DNA of 64,000 nucleotides. Origin: Hymenobacter lapidiphilus. GTDB lineage: Bacteria; Bacteroidota; Bacteroidia; Cytophagales; Hymenobacteraceae. Of the stretch, positions 8,676 to 17,723 are shown in pieces. The stretch's first letter is position 1; every line of letters starts with the position of its first letter. Made by a program: the position numbers and the translations under genes. The notes under the pieces were generated by a model, which was not told where the DNA came from, did not search any database, and saw only the letters and a list, made by a program, of their open reading frames with translations. The stretch lies in assembly GCF_013377885.1 (NCBI RefSeq), contig NZ_JABKAU010000021.1, positions 1 to 64,000 of the forward strand, in the 5' to 3' direction.

Positions 8676-9170
8676 TCAGGTGTTCTTTGTTCTACGGCCC
8701 GATTCGGCTTGTTCGAGCGCCTCATTGATGCGCAGGTCGCGGGCATCGGGCCTTTTGGCGCGACTAATGTGCTGGGCTAGCTGCTTGCGCTGGGTAAAGG
8801 GCAGCGCATCGAACCTGGCCTGCAGACCAGTGCGGTCGAGGGCCTGCGCCAGTTCGGCGGGTAGCTCGAGGCCGCTGGGGTCGGTATCGTGCCACAGTAC
8901 CACCTGCACGGTATCGGCCCAGGTTTTACCAATGGCGTTGCGCACTTCCTTGCGCACGCTGAAGCCATGGCTCTCGCCGCCCATGGGCGTCAGGTTCAGG
9001 CGAATGGGGAAACCGTCGATGGTGACCTGCACGGGCAGCGTGCCTTTAACGCCGTATTCGGCTGTCACGTCGAAGGGTACAACCACGAACACGCCGTTAT
9101 CGGCCCCATCCATTTCGAGCAGAGCGTCAAATTCGTGGCGGCGGGGCGTAGCGGGGGTAGAGGAACTCAT
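8676..9170 (-). CDS. YdeI/OmpD-associated (DUF1905 + bacteriocin-protection) protein
   Basis: A 164-residue soluble protein with two recognisable parts: a DUF1905 beta-barrel-like domain (about 10-95: FVVVPFDVTAEYGVKG and a glycine-rich GGESHGFSVRKEVR segment) and a C-terminal helical YdeI/OmdA-like part (about 105-155: LDRTGLQARFDALPFTQRKQ, then HISRAKRPDARDLRI). Members have been linked to resistance to a bacteriocin or to OmpD control, but a biochemical role is not established. Its ATG overlaps the stop of the upstream glycosyltransferase-like gene by four bases (ATGA), so the two are translationally coupled. Confidence 0.85.
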   Translation of the reverse strand: MSSSTPATPRRHEFDALLEMDGADNGVFVVVPFDVTAEYGVKGTLPVQVTIDGFPIRLNLTPMGGESHGFSVRKEVRNAIGKTWADTVQVVLWHDTDPSGLELPAELAQALDRTGLQARFDALPFTQRKQLAQHISRAKRPDARDLRINEALEQAESGRRTKNT

Positions 9171-10279
9171 TGGAAAGAAGAGGTAGTAAGGGGCCCGGCC
9201 AAACGGCCCGACCGGTGTTGTTCGATGTGAAGCAGCAGCTCGTTTATGGCGGCCGTATTACTGACGGCAATAGTCTGGAGCCGCTCGGGCGGCAACTGGT
9301 ACCGCTCGGTTAGCAGGCCAGCCACCTCGGCCGTAGAAGCCAGCACGAGGTCGGCGCGGCGCAGAGCCAGGCGTTCCAGGGCTACGGCCCAGCCGGTTTC
9401 GGCGGCGGTGGCCCGCTCCTGGGCCAGGCTGTGCACGTGCAGTACCAAGGGCCAGCCTGTTAGCTGCCGGATTTCCATGGCCGCCAGCCAGGTGGGCCAA
9501 TCTACGGCATAAATTACGGCAAACTGCCTGCCACTGGCCCAGCTGGTCGCAAAACGCGCATACTGAATCACCTGAAAGTTGAGGTCGGCGGCTGTGGCGC
9601 TGGGCGGATTGCGCCCTAAGGCGGCCAGCTCCTGCGTAAGCGTGGCGTGCACCCGCATAGGCGGCGGGGGTGTATCCGGCGCCGGATGCAGGTTGGTGGA
9701 GGCAGCTGAAGCCGCCGGTTCATTCCGCGGCTGCCCGGTGGCGCGGGCAGTGGGTGCCGTACTCGGCTCGACTGACGTGGGCCGGTCGGGCCCGGTGCCG
9801 GGAGCCGGCGAATTCCTGTCGGCCGGAATGGTGGCCGCTGGTGCTACCAAAGCAACTGGTGGGTGCACCGCGGACCCGGCTGGCAGTGCCGCCGGCTGCT
9901 CGGGCGCTGCCGGCCAGGCTGTTGGTGCAACAGTAGAAACGGGCACGGCCGAAACCCCGGGAGTAGCGCCCAGATAAGGTGCAGCCGGGCTGCTGCTGCC
10001 GATGTAGGGCGCTGCCGGAGCTTGCCATGCGGCCGGGTTCGGGCTGGGGCGGGCGGCGGTTTGAAGAGCAGCCAGATCCAGTTCGGCCAGTCCGGTAATG
10101 CGCAGGTTGGTCCCGACTGCGACAAAGGCCGGCTGCGGCTCGTGGGGCAGCAGCACCGCCAGGTTGGCTAATGGAGCCAACTGCTGCACCAGGTCCCGGA
10201 GCGGCGCACTAGCCGCTGGCTGAGGAGGAAATACTTCATTCCAGCCAAGTAGTAATACGCGGGAAGAAGCAGTGGACAT
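9167..10279 (-). CDS. N-terminal half of a glycogen-synthase-like GT-B glycosyltransferase
   Basis: A 370-residue protein. Residues 8-65 resemble the first Rossmann strand region of family-4/5 glycosyltransferases, with LLLGWNEVFPP near the start where active enzymes have a W-E-(F/Y)-PP-x-x-x-GG loop; here the Gly-Gly is absent. Residues 75-215 are an Ala/Pro/Thr-rich low-complexity stretch. Residues 235-365 return to GT-B sequence (FAVIYAVDWPTWLAAMEIRQ, GWPLVLHVHSL, RADLVLASTAEVAGLL). The protein ends where the nucleotide-sugar-binding C-terminal domain should start. It is therefore probably inactive alone, or a regulatory or degenerate copy. The gene overlaps the YdeI-like gene by four bases. 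Confidence 0.7.
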   Translation of the reverse strand: MSTASSRVLLLGWNEVFPPQPAASAPLRDLVQQLAPLANLAVLLPHEPQPAFVAVGTNLRITGLAELDLAALQTAARPSPNPAAWQAPAAPYIGSSSPAAPYLGATPGVSAVPVSTVAPTAWPAAPEQPAALPAGSAVHPPVALVAPAATIPADRNSPAPGTGPDRPTSVEPSTAPTARATGQPRNEPAASAASTNLHPAPDTPPPPMRVHATLTQELAALGRNPPSATAADLNFQVIQYARFATSWASGRQFAVIYAVDWPTWLAAMEIRQLTGWPLVLHVHSLAQERATAAETGWAVALERLALRRADLVLASTAEVAGLLTERYQLPPERLQTIAVSNTAAINELLLHIEQHRSGRLAGPLTTSSFQ

Positions 10280-10389
10280 AGGCTAGCAGACTGTAGAAGG
10301 AGATACCAGGAGTACGGCAAGGTAGAAAAAAAGGTAATGGGGCTCCCGGCCCCACCCCTCATTTCGCTCCTGGTTTCAGCCCCACAGGG

Positions 10390-12918
10390 TTATTCCACCA
10401 CTAGTCGCCGGCTTTGGCTGCCGCTGCGCACCAGATACAGCCCTGCGCGCAGGCCGGCGGGTAGCTCCAGGGTCAGGGGGCCGGCGGGCGGCATGGTAGT
10501 CGTCAGCAGCACGCGGCCCGTCAGGTCGAGTAGCTGTACCGGCTGGCCGGCGGGTAGGCCGCCCACCGATACCCGGCCCTCGCGGGCGGGGTTGGGCCAC
10601 AGCTGCCAGGTGGCGCTACCAGCCGGTACCGCCACCGGCCGCACCTCCGACAGGCTGGCCGTGCTATCAAGATCGAGCTGTTGCAGGCGGTAGTACACCA
10701 GCTGCGAGCCGTAGGTGGGCAACTGGCTGTCGGTGAACTCGTAAGTGGCGGCTTCGCCGCGGCCGGGTATCCACGCCCGGCGTCGGAACACCGTGCCATC
10801 GGTGGATACCTCTACCGCAAAGCCCGCGTTGTTGAGCTCGGTGGCCGTGCGCCAACGGAGCTGGGCCACGGCTCCGCGCGCCTCGGCCGTGAAGCTAACC
10901 AGCGTAACGGGCAACGGAACCGCCGGGCCACTCAGGGTAATGGTGGCCGGGCTGAGGGCAAAAAACACGTTGCCGACGGCTTCTACCTTAAGCCGGCCTT
11001 TGGTGGTTGGGGTTACGGGCAGGCGCACCGAGGCCGTGCCATTGTTGGGTACGCTGGCCGCCAGCACAGTAGGAAAGGTCAGGCCGCCGTCGTTGGAAAA
11101 CAAAATCCGCACGTTGGCGCAGCTCACGGGGGCCTGGTCGGTGCCGAGCACATCCCAGGTTACGGCGTAGAGGCTGTTTGGGGAAGCCGTGAGGGCCGCT
11201 GCCGGGGCCGTTACCCGAAACGGGCCGGCATCGGCCACGCTCATGCGCAGGTTGGCGCCGGCCACGCCGCCGCGGTTGTCGCGCACGGTCAGGCGGAAGT
11301 TGAGCGGCCGTGCTACCAGCGGTAGAATTTCGCCCACCGAGCTGGTGTTATTCAGGACGGCGTTTAGCTGTGGAAACGTGCGCGTAGGGCTGGTATTAGG
11401 CACAAAGCTGCGAAACAGCGGCGGTGCGCTGGCGTCGGTGGCTGCGCCGGCCAGGCCGGTGGGGTCGCCCAAATCGAGCTGCTCCCAGCTGTAAGCCAGG
11501 GCATCGTTGTCGGGGTCGGTGGCGGTGCCGGTGAGGGCAAAGGGGGTGCCCTTAGGAAGTACGAACGCGCCGGCCGGCACCTGCGCAGTTGGCGCGCGGT
11601 TGCCGTTGTTGGCCGTTAGCGTGCCGCAGGTAAGCTTGGGTATAATGGCGCTCAGGCTGGCTGCATGAAAGTACACAATGCCGGTTCCTACGTTGTCCGG
11701 ACTGCAGCGGCCATCATACGACATGATGGTGTTGCCCGCGCCCGGCTCGTAGGCCAGGGTGTTGCTGCGGTTGCCGCTGCAAGTGCCTTTGTCGCCGTTG
11801 AACGTGTGGCCGGAGCCCAGCTGGTGCCCGATTTCGTGCAAGGTTACTTCTGCAAGAAAATTAGCGTTGCTGGCCGTCGATGAACCGCCGCCCTTGCCCG
11901 ATACTCCCGAAGCAGTCGAACACACCACGCCCACGTAAGCCACCCCCGAGTAGCCGCCGCTGTTGTAGCCCAGCACATGGCCCAGGTCGTAGTTGGCGGG
12001 TCCAATCTGGGTGTTGAGTACACCCGCGTTAGCGTTCAGCAGGCCTACGGGCGAGGTATCTGAATAAGGACTGGTAGCGGCGTTGGCGAAGATGAGCTTG
12101 TCGTTGCCGGCTACCAACTCCAGGCGCAGGGCCAGCTCCCGCTCGTACACACCGTTGAGCGAGTTCACCAGCTTCACCAGCTCGCTCATCGTACCAGCTA
12201 CCGTGCCGCCGCCCAGTCGGCTCACAAACTCGGGAGTGGTGGCCACGGCCAAGCGCAGCGTGCGTAGCTGCCCGCCATACGGCGCGGGTGGGGCCGGGGG
12301 CGTATCGCCGGGGCGCTGCAACGGCGCATCGGGCGGCAGCAGGCTTTGGCAATCGAACGCAACCGGGGCCTGCGGGCGGCTCTGGTAAAAGGTGGAAGCG
12401 GCAGCCGATTCGTCGGCCAGAATGCTGCTGACGGCCCCATCGGCGGCCAGTAGCTGGGCGTGCAGCCCGGTTGGCGTCCATTCCAGGCGCACGGTAGCGG
12501 CGGGCTCATCGAGCGAGCGGCCGGCAAACGTGCGCAGGCGCGGGTAGCGGGCGGCCAGCGCCGGGGCCATTACGGGTACCCGCGTGAAAGCGTAGCGGCG
12601 CATTTGGCCATCGGGGTGGGGAAGTTCCAGTACTACCGGGGCCGCGGGCTGGTTTTCGGCCGGGGCCAGCGCCAGCCGGGCAGCCAGCTGGGTGGTATCG
12701 AGCCGGAACCAGCGGGCCGGCGGGCCGGCTACCGGGCCGCGGGCCGCTGCCGGCGCGGCCACCGGCTCCCAGAGCGATGCGCCATGCCCTGCCGTAATGG
12801 CCGGTTTTGTCGGGTTGGAAGGATTTGACTGGGCCGCAACAATGGTTGGCTGGCCGGTCAGAGCGGAAAAAACGAAGCTGCCAAGTAGCAGCCGAAGCGA
12901 AGAAATGGTTGGTTGCAT
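10390..12918 (-). CDS. Reprolysin-like zinc metallopeptidase with T9SS sorting domain
   Basis: An 842-residue exported protease. Signal peptide about 1-29. A propeptide-like region precedes the metzincin catalytic domain (about 215-430), with the zinc site HEIGHQLGSGH (361-371) and Met-turn IMSY (398-401). A beta-sandwich region (about 560-670) follows, then a linker resembling PVTLVSFTAEARG, and a C-terminal type IX secretion (type A) sorting domain (about 765-842, starting near WQLWPNPA and ending YLVRSGSQSRRLVVE). It should cross the outer membrane through the T9SS and be cell-surface or released. Monocistronic, with an AT-rich 258-bp upstream gap. Confidence 0.92.
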   Translation of the reverse strand: MQPTISSLRLLLGSFVFSALTGQPTIVAAQSNPSNPTKPAITAGHGASLWEPVAAPAAARGPVAGPPARWFRLDTTQLAARLALAPAENQPAAPVVLELPHPDGQMRRYAFTRVPVMAPALAARYPRLRTFAGRSLDEPAATVRLEWTPTGLHAQLLAADGAVSSILADESAAASTFYQSRPQAPVAFDCQSLLPPDAPLQRPGDTPPAPPAPYGGQLRTLRLAVATTPEFVSRLGGGTVAGTMSELVKLVNSLNGVYERELALRLELVAGNDKLIFANAATSPYSDTSPVGLLNANAGVLNTQIGPANYDLGHVLGYNSGGYSGVAYVGVVCSTASGVSGKGGGSSTASNANFLAEVTLHEIGHQLGSGHTFNGDKGTCSGNRSNTLAYEPGAGNTIMSYDGRCSPDNVGTGIVYFHAASLSAIIPKLTCGTLTANNGNRAPTAQVPAGAFVLPKGTPFALTGTATDPDNDALAYSWEQLDLGDPTGLAGAATDASAPPLFRSFVPNTSPTRTFPQLNAVLNNTSSVGEILPLVARPLNFRLTVRDNRGGVAGANLRMSVADAGPFRVTAPAAALTASPNSLYAVTWDVLGTDQAPVSCANVRILFSNDGGLTFPTVLAASVPNNGTASVRLPVTPTTKGRLKVEAVGNVFFALSPATITLSGPAVPLPVTLVSFTAEARGAVAQLRWRTATELNNAGFAVEVSTDGTVFRRRAWIPGRGEAATYEFTDSQLPTYGSQLVYYRLQQLDLDSTASLSEVRPVAVPAGSATWQLWPNPAREGRVSVGGLPAGQPVQLLDLTGRVLLTTTMPPAGPLTLELPAGLRAGLYLVRSGSQSRRLVVE

Positions 12919-13176
12919 AGAGGCGGAAAGGGGAACAAATCAGTCCTGCCGGGTTAAGCAGCCCGGACAGGTCGTGGCGCTCAAACGCCTGATTTCCTGG
13001 AATAATGCCCGCCAATTTGCTTCTGTTACGCCCCGTCCCCGGTTAGGTGTAATTCTGTATCGGAATCATTAAAAAATAAGGATAACTTCTTGCCTGCCTG
13101 CTACTTGATGCGGCTGAAGTTACATACAAAATTCGGGCATCCGGCCGCTGGCTGCCGTTGTGCGCCGGTGCTGATA

Positions 13177-14421
13177 TCAGCCAATTCGCTCGCGTAGGTA
13201 CTGGTACACCTCGGGGTTGCTGAGGAGCGTGCCGTGGTGCAGCTGCGGGTACACGCGGGTGCTGATGAGCCGGCCGGGTGGGGCGGCCGGGTCCTGAAAA
13301 ATACGGCCGGCGGCGCTGCCGGCGCCTACCAGCCCGTCGCCAAAGTAGTCGTGCAGTGCCGAGCTGGCCGATTTCAGCAACGAGCCCACCAGCACATGGT
13401 AATGCACATGGGGCAGCAGGGGTACCACCGTGCGGGGCGGAAACAGGTCGTCGGCGTGGGGGCTCTGCCAGTCCTCATCTACCAGCAGGGCGTGGCGCAA
13501 ATCCTTGATGCCGTTGCTGCGCTGGTCGAGCAGGCCACTGATGGCGCGGGTGGGCCAGAGGTTGATTTTGCGCAGTATCAGGCTGGTGAAGTGGCTGTTC
13601 TGTTCCAGAAATGAGCCGTCGTTGGGCACGCCCAGCAGAAACACGTCGCGCAGCCGATCCAGCCAGGAGTTGGTTTTCGGTGCTTGTTGTTTGGTTTTCG
13701 GGTTTGACTTTTTGCCGGTTGGCTTCGGCTCTTCAAGCGCAAGCTCCACGGTATCGAGATGCTCGCTAACCGGAGCCTCCGAGCTGCTCGCCAAACCATT
13801 TTCCCCTTTTAATTTTTCACTCGCGTTGGCTGCCTCCTCTGCATAATACCCGGCCGAGCGGATGAGCAGCCCGCCCATGCTGTGGCCCACCAGTACCAGC
13901 TCGCCCACGGCTTCGGGGTAGGTGGCCACCAGCTCGGTTAGCAGTTCGTGGAGGCGGCGGCCGTTCTCGGAAATGTGCAGGCCCGAGTTGAAGCGCACAT
14001 ACAGGCAGCATACTTCGGGCAGGTCCTGCTGCAACAGCGGGCCAAACCGCAGGTCGTCGGGGCCGTGGCCGGTCTGCCAGATAACTTCGTCGCCCATCAG
14101 CCCGTGCAGGAATACCACCGTGGTGCGCGGCCGGCCGCCGGTGGCCGGTTGCAGGCCGAGGTCGGCTACGGCTATATCGGCAGCATAGCGGCGGAAGCTG
14201 AACTGGATGGTGCGCCGGTCGTGGCGGGCGGCCAACTGGTCGCCGAAGGCTCCGTTGAGCACGGGCAGCGTGAAGTGCAGGTTGTCCTGGCCGATGCGGT
14301 AGAGGGCGCCGGCCCCATCAAAGGGGGCGCGGGCGGCCCGGCCCACGGCGGCGGCTACCCGCTTCCAGCGCGGGCGCTGGGGCGAAGGAGTAGCGTCTTC
14401 CTGGTCGAGCGGTTCAGTCAC
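13177..14421 (-). CDS. Alpha/beta hydrolase (lipase-like)
   Basis: About 414 residues. The oxyanion region is TTVVFLHGLMGDEVIW and the nucleophile elbow is VLVGHSMGGLL. A Ser/Lys-rich insertion of about 60 residues sits between the elbow and LGVPNDGSF. A probable catalytic His is in the C-terminal PQLHHGTLL. The family includes triacylglycerol lipases and PGAP1-like hydrolases; the substrate is unknown. The frame is open to an ATG at 14514, but I prefer the GTG at 14421: a near-consensus -7 box (TACTTTTA) lies just six bases upstream, and the extra N-terminal residues are not signal-like. On that reading the mRNA would be leaderless. Confidence 0.82.
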   Translation of the reverse strand: MTEPLDQEDATPSPQRPRWKRVAAAVGRAARAPFDGAGALYRIGQDNLHFTLPVLNGAFGDQLAARHDRRTIQFSFRRYAADIAVADLGLQPATGGRPRTTVVFLHGLMGDEVIWQTGHGPDDLRFGPLLQQDLPEVCCLYVRFNSGLHISENGRRLHELLTELVATYPEAVGELVLVGHSMGGLLIRSAGYYAEEAANASEKLKGENGLASSSEAPVSEHLDTVELALEEPKPTGKKSNPKTKQQAPKTNSWLDRLRDVFLLGVPNDGSFLEQNSHFTSLILRKINLWPTRAISGLLDQRSNGIKDLRHALLVDEDWQSPHADDLFPPRTVVPLLPHVHYHVLVGSLLKSASSALHDYFGDGLVGAGSAAGRIFQDPAAPPGRLISTRVYPQLHHGTLLSNPEVYQYLRERIG

Positions 14422-14426
14422 GGGAG

Positions 14427-14434
14427 TAAAAGTA
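14427..14434 (-). promoter_or_regulatory. Candidate -7 element (TACTTTTA) close to a GTG start
   Basis: Seven of eight matches to TAnnTTTG on the minus strand, ending six bases before the GTG at 14421. It supports that start for the hydrolase. Confidence 0.35.
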
Positions 14435-14576
14435 GCAAAGGAAGCCGCCGCATACGCCGCGCTGGCTACAAGCCCAAGATACCAGCTCGGCGCCGAATAC
14501 GCTGGCGGCCACAAGCAAAAGCGGGCCCCGACGCTGTACGCCGGAGCCCGCCCGCTGAAAATGGAACCCTGATTTT

Positions 14577-15560
14577 CTACTGCACCACCAGCTTGCGGAC
14601 CACCGGGCCAGTTGGCGCTTCGAGGCGCAACAGGTACACGCCCGGTCGCTGCGCGCGCAAATCGACCAGACGGCCGCGCGATTCGCTGGCCGCGGCCGCC
14701 GCCTGGCGCAGCACCAGCCGGCCGGTGGCGTCGGTTACGGTGAGCGGGGCCGTGGAGAGAGCCGCATCGGTTAGCGAGGCCAGGCTGAACTCGCCGGTAG
14801 CGCTGGGGTTGGGATACACCTGCAGCGCGGCGGCAGCCACTGGGGTGCGGTTGCCGGTTACGGCGCCCACCAGCTGCACATCGTCGATGAACATCTGAAC
14901 CGTGGGGTCGTTTTCGCCGGCCGTTGCCACTCCAAATCCGAGTGCCAGCGTATCGGGCTGGAGTCCCGACAGGTAGGTAATCGGTACATCCATAAGGGTA
15001 TAGGCCGCCTTAGGAAGTAATATCTGGGCGGCGGCAGCCACCGGAGTAGATTTGTTCAGCAGCGCCAGGAAGGCAACGCTTGAATCGGCTTCGACGGTAG
15101 AGCCCGTTAGTTTGTACCAGAACTGCAGGCGGGCAGGCCGACCGGTGTAGGGCACGCCATTGACCAGCTCGCCATCTTCATTGAAAGATGCTTTCAGCAG
15201 GACGCCGGGCAGCGTAAGCTCATCATCGCGCCGGGCCAGCGGCCGGGGCAGCTTCCGCAAGGCCGCTAGTTGCCTGGCCGTGCCCGTGCCGCGCAGGGCC
15301 AGCGCCTGATTCTGCAGCTTCGCCGCGAAGCTGCCGCCGTGCGCGTCGCCTGCCTTCGTAACGGTGCGTGGTGCTACAATCGGGGGCAGGCCCAGGCTGG
15401 CCAGCAGGTCGTCGGCGGTTATCCAGGCCGCTGGGGCTTCTACCAGGTTGCGGGGCTGCCAGGTTTCGAGGTTGCCGTTGGCTACGGCTGGAGTGGTTTG
15501 GGCATGGGCCACCAGCGGTAAGCCCGCCGCGGCAACTAATAGGTATAGCTGTTTTTTCAT
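14577..15560 (-). CDS. Exported T9SS type A sorting-domain protein
   Basis: A 327-residue protein. Signal peptide 1-20 (cut near VAHAQ). The mature N-terminus (NGNLETWQPR) and the following beta-rich domain with FIDDVQLVG (about residues 228-236) resemble a jelly-roll, carbohydrate-binding-like or PCMD-type domain. The C-terminal ~80 residues, from LQVYPNPSATGEFSL to GVYLLRLEAPTGPVVRKLVV, form a type A T9SS sorting domain. It probably sits on the cell surface; the ligand is unknown. It is encoded 75 bases downstream of the rhomboid-side gene cluster in opposite order but on the same strand. Confidence 0.85.
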   Translation of the reverse strand: MKKQLYLLVAAAGLPLVAHAQTTPAVANGNLETWQPRNLVEAPAAWITADDLLASLGLPPIVAPRTVTKAGDAHGGSFAAKLQNQALALRGTGTARQLAALRKLPRPLARRDDELTLPGVLLKASFNEDGELVNGVPYTGRPARLQFWYKLTGSTVEADSSVAFLALLNKSTPVAAAAQILLPKAAYTLMDVPITYLSGLQPDTLALGFGVATAGENDPTVQMFIDDVQLVGAVTGNRTPVAAAALQVYPNPSATGEFSLASLTDAALSTAPLTVTDATGRLVLRQAAAAASESRGRLVDLRAQRPGVYLLRLEAPTGPVVRKLVVQ

Positions 15561-15635
15561 GTTCTGAGGAGGCCGGTAGAGCAGAAATGGTTGCCAAAAG
15601 CTGAAAAAATAGTGCCGGTCCTGCGGCGGCTCTGT

Positions 15636-16520
15636 TCAGGCATTGCGCGGAGCCGCTGGCTTCGGGTCTGCCGGCCGTGGTGGCGGCAGCAGCGCGCCGA
15701 GCACGGCGCCGGCCAGCAGCCCGCCCACGTGGGCCGCGTTGTCGGTGGTGTGGGCTTCGAGTCCGCCTACCAGGCTGTTTACCATAAAATAGAGCACAAA
15801 CAGGCCCAGTGCCGCCCGCTCGGAGCGGCTGAGCGAGGCCGGCCGGCGCAGCAGCGTGGCCAGCAGCAGTCCATATAGCCCAAAAATGGCTCCCGAAGCG
15901 CCCACCGAGTTAACGCCCTGGCTGTGCCACCACAAGCTGGTCAGGCTGGCCGACACTCCGCTCAGCAGATACACGACCAGCAGCCGCCTGCTCCCCACCA
16001 GCCGCTCCGTGAGCAGCCCCAGAAAAACCAGGGTGAGCAGATTGAGCAGCAGATGGCCAAAGCCGCCGTGCAGGAACGTGCTCGTGAGCAGCCGCCAGGG
16101 CTGGCCGGGCAGCGTGAGGGGCGAATAGTTGGAGCCCCAGCGGATGAGGTCGGCGCCGGCGGGCTTCAGCAGGTTGGTGCCGGCCAGCCCCAGCAGCAGG
16201 TAGGCCACCAGGTTCAGCCAAAGCAGCGCCGGTGTGGCCCGGTAGCCCGCTCGGAACCCGAAAACACCCCGCAGCGTGGCCGCTACTCCGCCCGGGTCGG
16301 CAGCCTCTGGGGGCCCGGCCAAGCGGGGCGGGGCAGCTTCCGGGCTGGGTACGAGGCCGCGCCGCTGCAGCTCGTGGCCGGCGGCCTGGCCCACGGCCGG
16401 CGGGTACTCGGAGGCATGACGGGCCAGGTACAGCAGTTCGGCTTCGGTGTAGCCGGTCAGCGGGGTGGTAGCGGGGTCGGGAGGAAGTGGGTCGGGAGGG
16501 AGGCTGGCGGAATCGGGCAT
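15636..16520 (-). CDS. Rhomboid family intramembrane serine protease
   Basis: A 294-residue polytopic protease. An N-terminal cytoplasmic extension (1-95) precedes about six membrane helices. Visible catalytic features are HGGFGHLLLN (151-160, with the conserved His and Asn), nucleophile Ser209 in VGASGAIFG, and His264 in NAAHVGG. It should cleave membrane-spanning substrates within the bilayer. The N-terminal extension carries a module (TEAELLYL, then Tyr, Val, Ala and ELQRRG) shared with the gene just upstream in transcription order (16654-17496). The ATG at 16520 is preferred; the open frame runs 75 bases further without plausible protein sequence. Confidence 0.9.
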   Translation of the reverse strand: MPDSASLPPDPLPPDPATTPLTGYTEAELLYLARHASEYPPAVGQAAGHELQRRGLVPSPEAAPPRLAGPPEAADPGGVAATLRGVFGFRAGYRATPALLWLNLVAYLLLGLAGTNLLKPAGADLIRWGSNYSPLTLPGQPWRLLTSTFLHGGFGHLLLNLLTLVFLGLLTERLVGSRRLLVVYLLSGVSASLTSLWWHSQGVNSVGASGAIFGLYGLLLATLLRRPASLSRSERAALGLFVLYFMVNSLVGGLEAHTTDNAAHVGGLLAGAVLGALLPPPRPADPKPAAPRNA

Positions 16521-16653
16521 GGGCGGCACAGGAAGAGCGAGGCGCCGCTTCACCCTGTCGAATCGGATGCTGTGCGGCCCTGCAGCCGGCTTCATAAACC
16601 CTGCCAGCCCGCGCTACCTGCCAGAGTTGCCGGCTCGGCCTACAAAACCCGGC

Positions 16654-17496
16654 CTACAGCGTTTCGAGCCGGCCGCGGATAGGGGCGGCTTTGCGGTACT
16701 GGCCCAGTACTTCGCGGCTGATGCTGACCGCCTCCTGCTGGTCACGCTCCACGGTTTCACTGATCAAGGGCATATCCATGTCGGCGTGGGCCTTGAGGGC
16801 TTCGAGCGAGGTGCGGCGCAGGTCCATCCCGCCGCGCATCAGGGCCAGGCGGCTGTCCATCTCCGGCGTTAGGTTCTGGTCGTATACCATGGCACTCAAA
16901 AACCAATTCACGCGCTCCAGCCCAATGCCTACCTGGCCCGCGAATACGCTCGTAGTTGAGTCGCCGAGGGCCTGGGCTGTGAGGTAGGCGGCCGTGTTTT
17001 CGGCCAGCCAGTAGCGGCGGGCCATGCGGGCGTAGCGGCCGGCGGCTGTCGTGTCGGCGCGGTCGGCGGCGGGCAGCAGCCGGCGCGTGATGGCCACCTG
17101 CCCGGCTGCTTCCTGCTCGAAGGAGGGCAAGGGCCGGATAACCGTGGCTTCGAGCACAATGGGCGCGGCCGGAGCGGCCGCAATGGGGGCGGTAGGCTGG
17201 GGCCGTAGCATCCACCAGGCCACGGCCAGCGCCACGGCCAGCAGCAGCGCGCCCAGCAGCCACCTGTTTCCGCGTCCTGCGGAGGCAGTGTCGTCGTCGT
17301 AGTCGGTCGGAATGGGCAGAGCGGCGGGTTCGGAGAACGAGGGCGCTACGGGTACCAGCGCCCCGCGCTGCCGGAGTTCCTGCCGGGCGCGGGCTACCAC
17401 GCCCGCATCGTAGAAGTCGGGGTTTTCGATGAGGTACTGTAGCTCGGCAGTGGTTTTCTGCTGAAACGAATCGGGGGAGGAACTCAAACCGGGCAT
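16654..17496 (-). CDS. Single-pass membrane protein of unknown function
   Basis: A 280-residue protein. Residues about 15-46 hold a short helical module (TAELQYLIENPDFY, then ARQELRQRG) like that of the neighbouring rhomboid. A disordered acidic stretch with YDDD follows, then one membrane helix (about 78-96, WLLGALLLAVALAVAWWML), so the module is probably cytoplasmic. The ~180-residue C-terminal part is predicted extracytoplasmic and helical, with RYARMARRYWLAENTAAYL and several Arg/Met-rich segments. I do not recognise the family. Same strand as the rhomboid gene, 133 bases before it. Confidence 0.75.
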   Translation of the reverse strand: MPGLSSSPDSFQQKTTAELQYLIENPDFYDAGVVARARQELRQRGALVPVAPSFSEPAALPIPTDYDDDTASAGRGNRWLLGALLLAVALAVAWWMLRPQPTAPIAAAPAAPIVLEATVIRPLPSFEQEAAGQVAITRRLLPAADRADTTAAGRYARMARRYWLAENTAAYLTAQALGDSTTSVFAGQVGIGLERVNWFLSAMVYDQNLTPEMDSRLALMRGGMDLRRTSLEALKAHADMDMPLISETVERDQQEAVSISREVLGQYRKAAPIRGRLETL

Positions 17497-17723
17497 AGCG
17501 GATAACGGAGGTAAAATCGGCCGTTAAGTTGGGGAAAAGCCCGGATTTTTCAAGCACCCGCCGCCAACACCACCGCCATTCGGCCCGTATAGACTGCAGG
17601 AGCCGTCCTGCCGGCAGGGTCTGCTAACAGGCAACCGGCAAAACAGGCCGATGACCTTTCGGGCCCAGCGCGCTTTTATTCGGACGTCTCCTATGTTCTT
17701 ATTTTCAACATCTTATCCCCCAT

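Noticed and set aside
13948-14898. 316-residue plus-strand open frame
   Set aside because: Antisense to the alpha/beta hydrolase and the T9SS protein; composition of a shadow frame.
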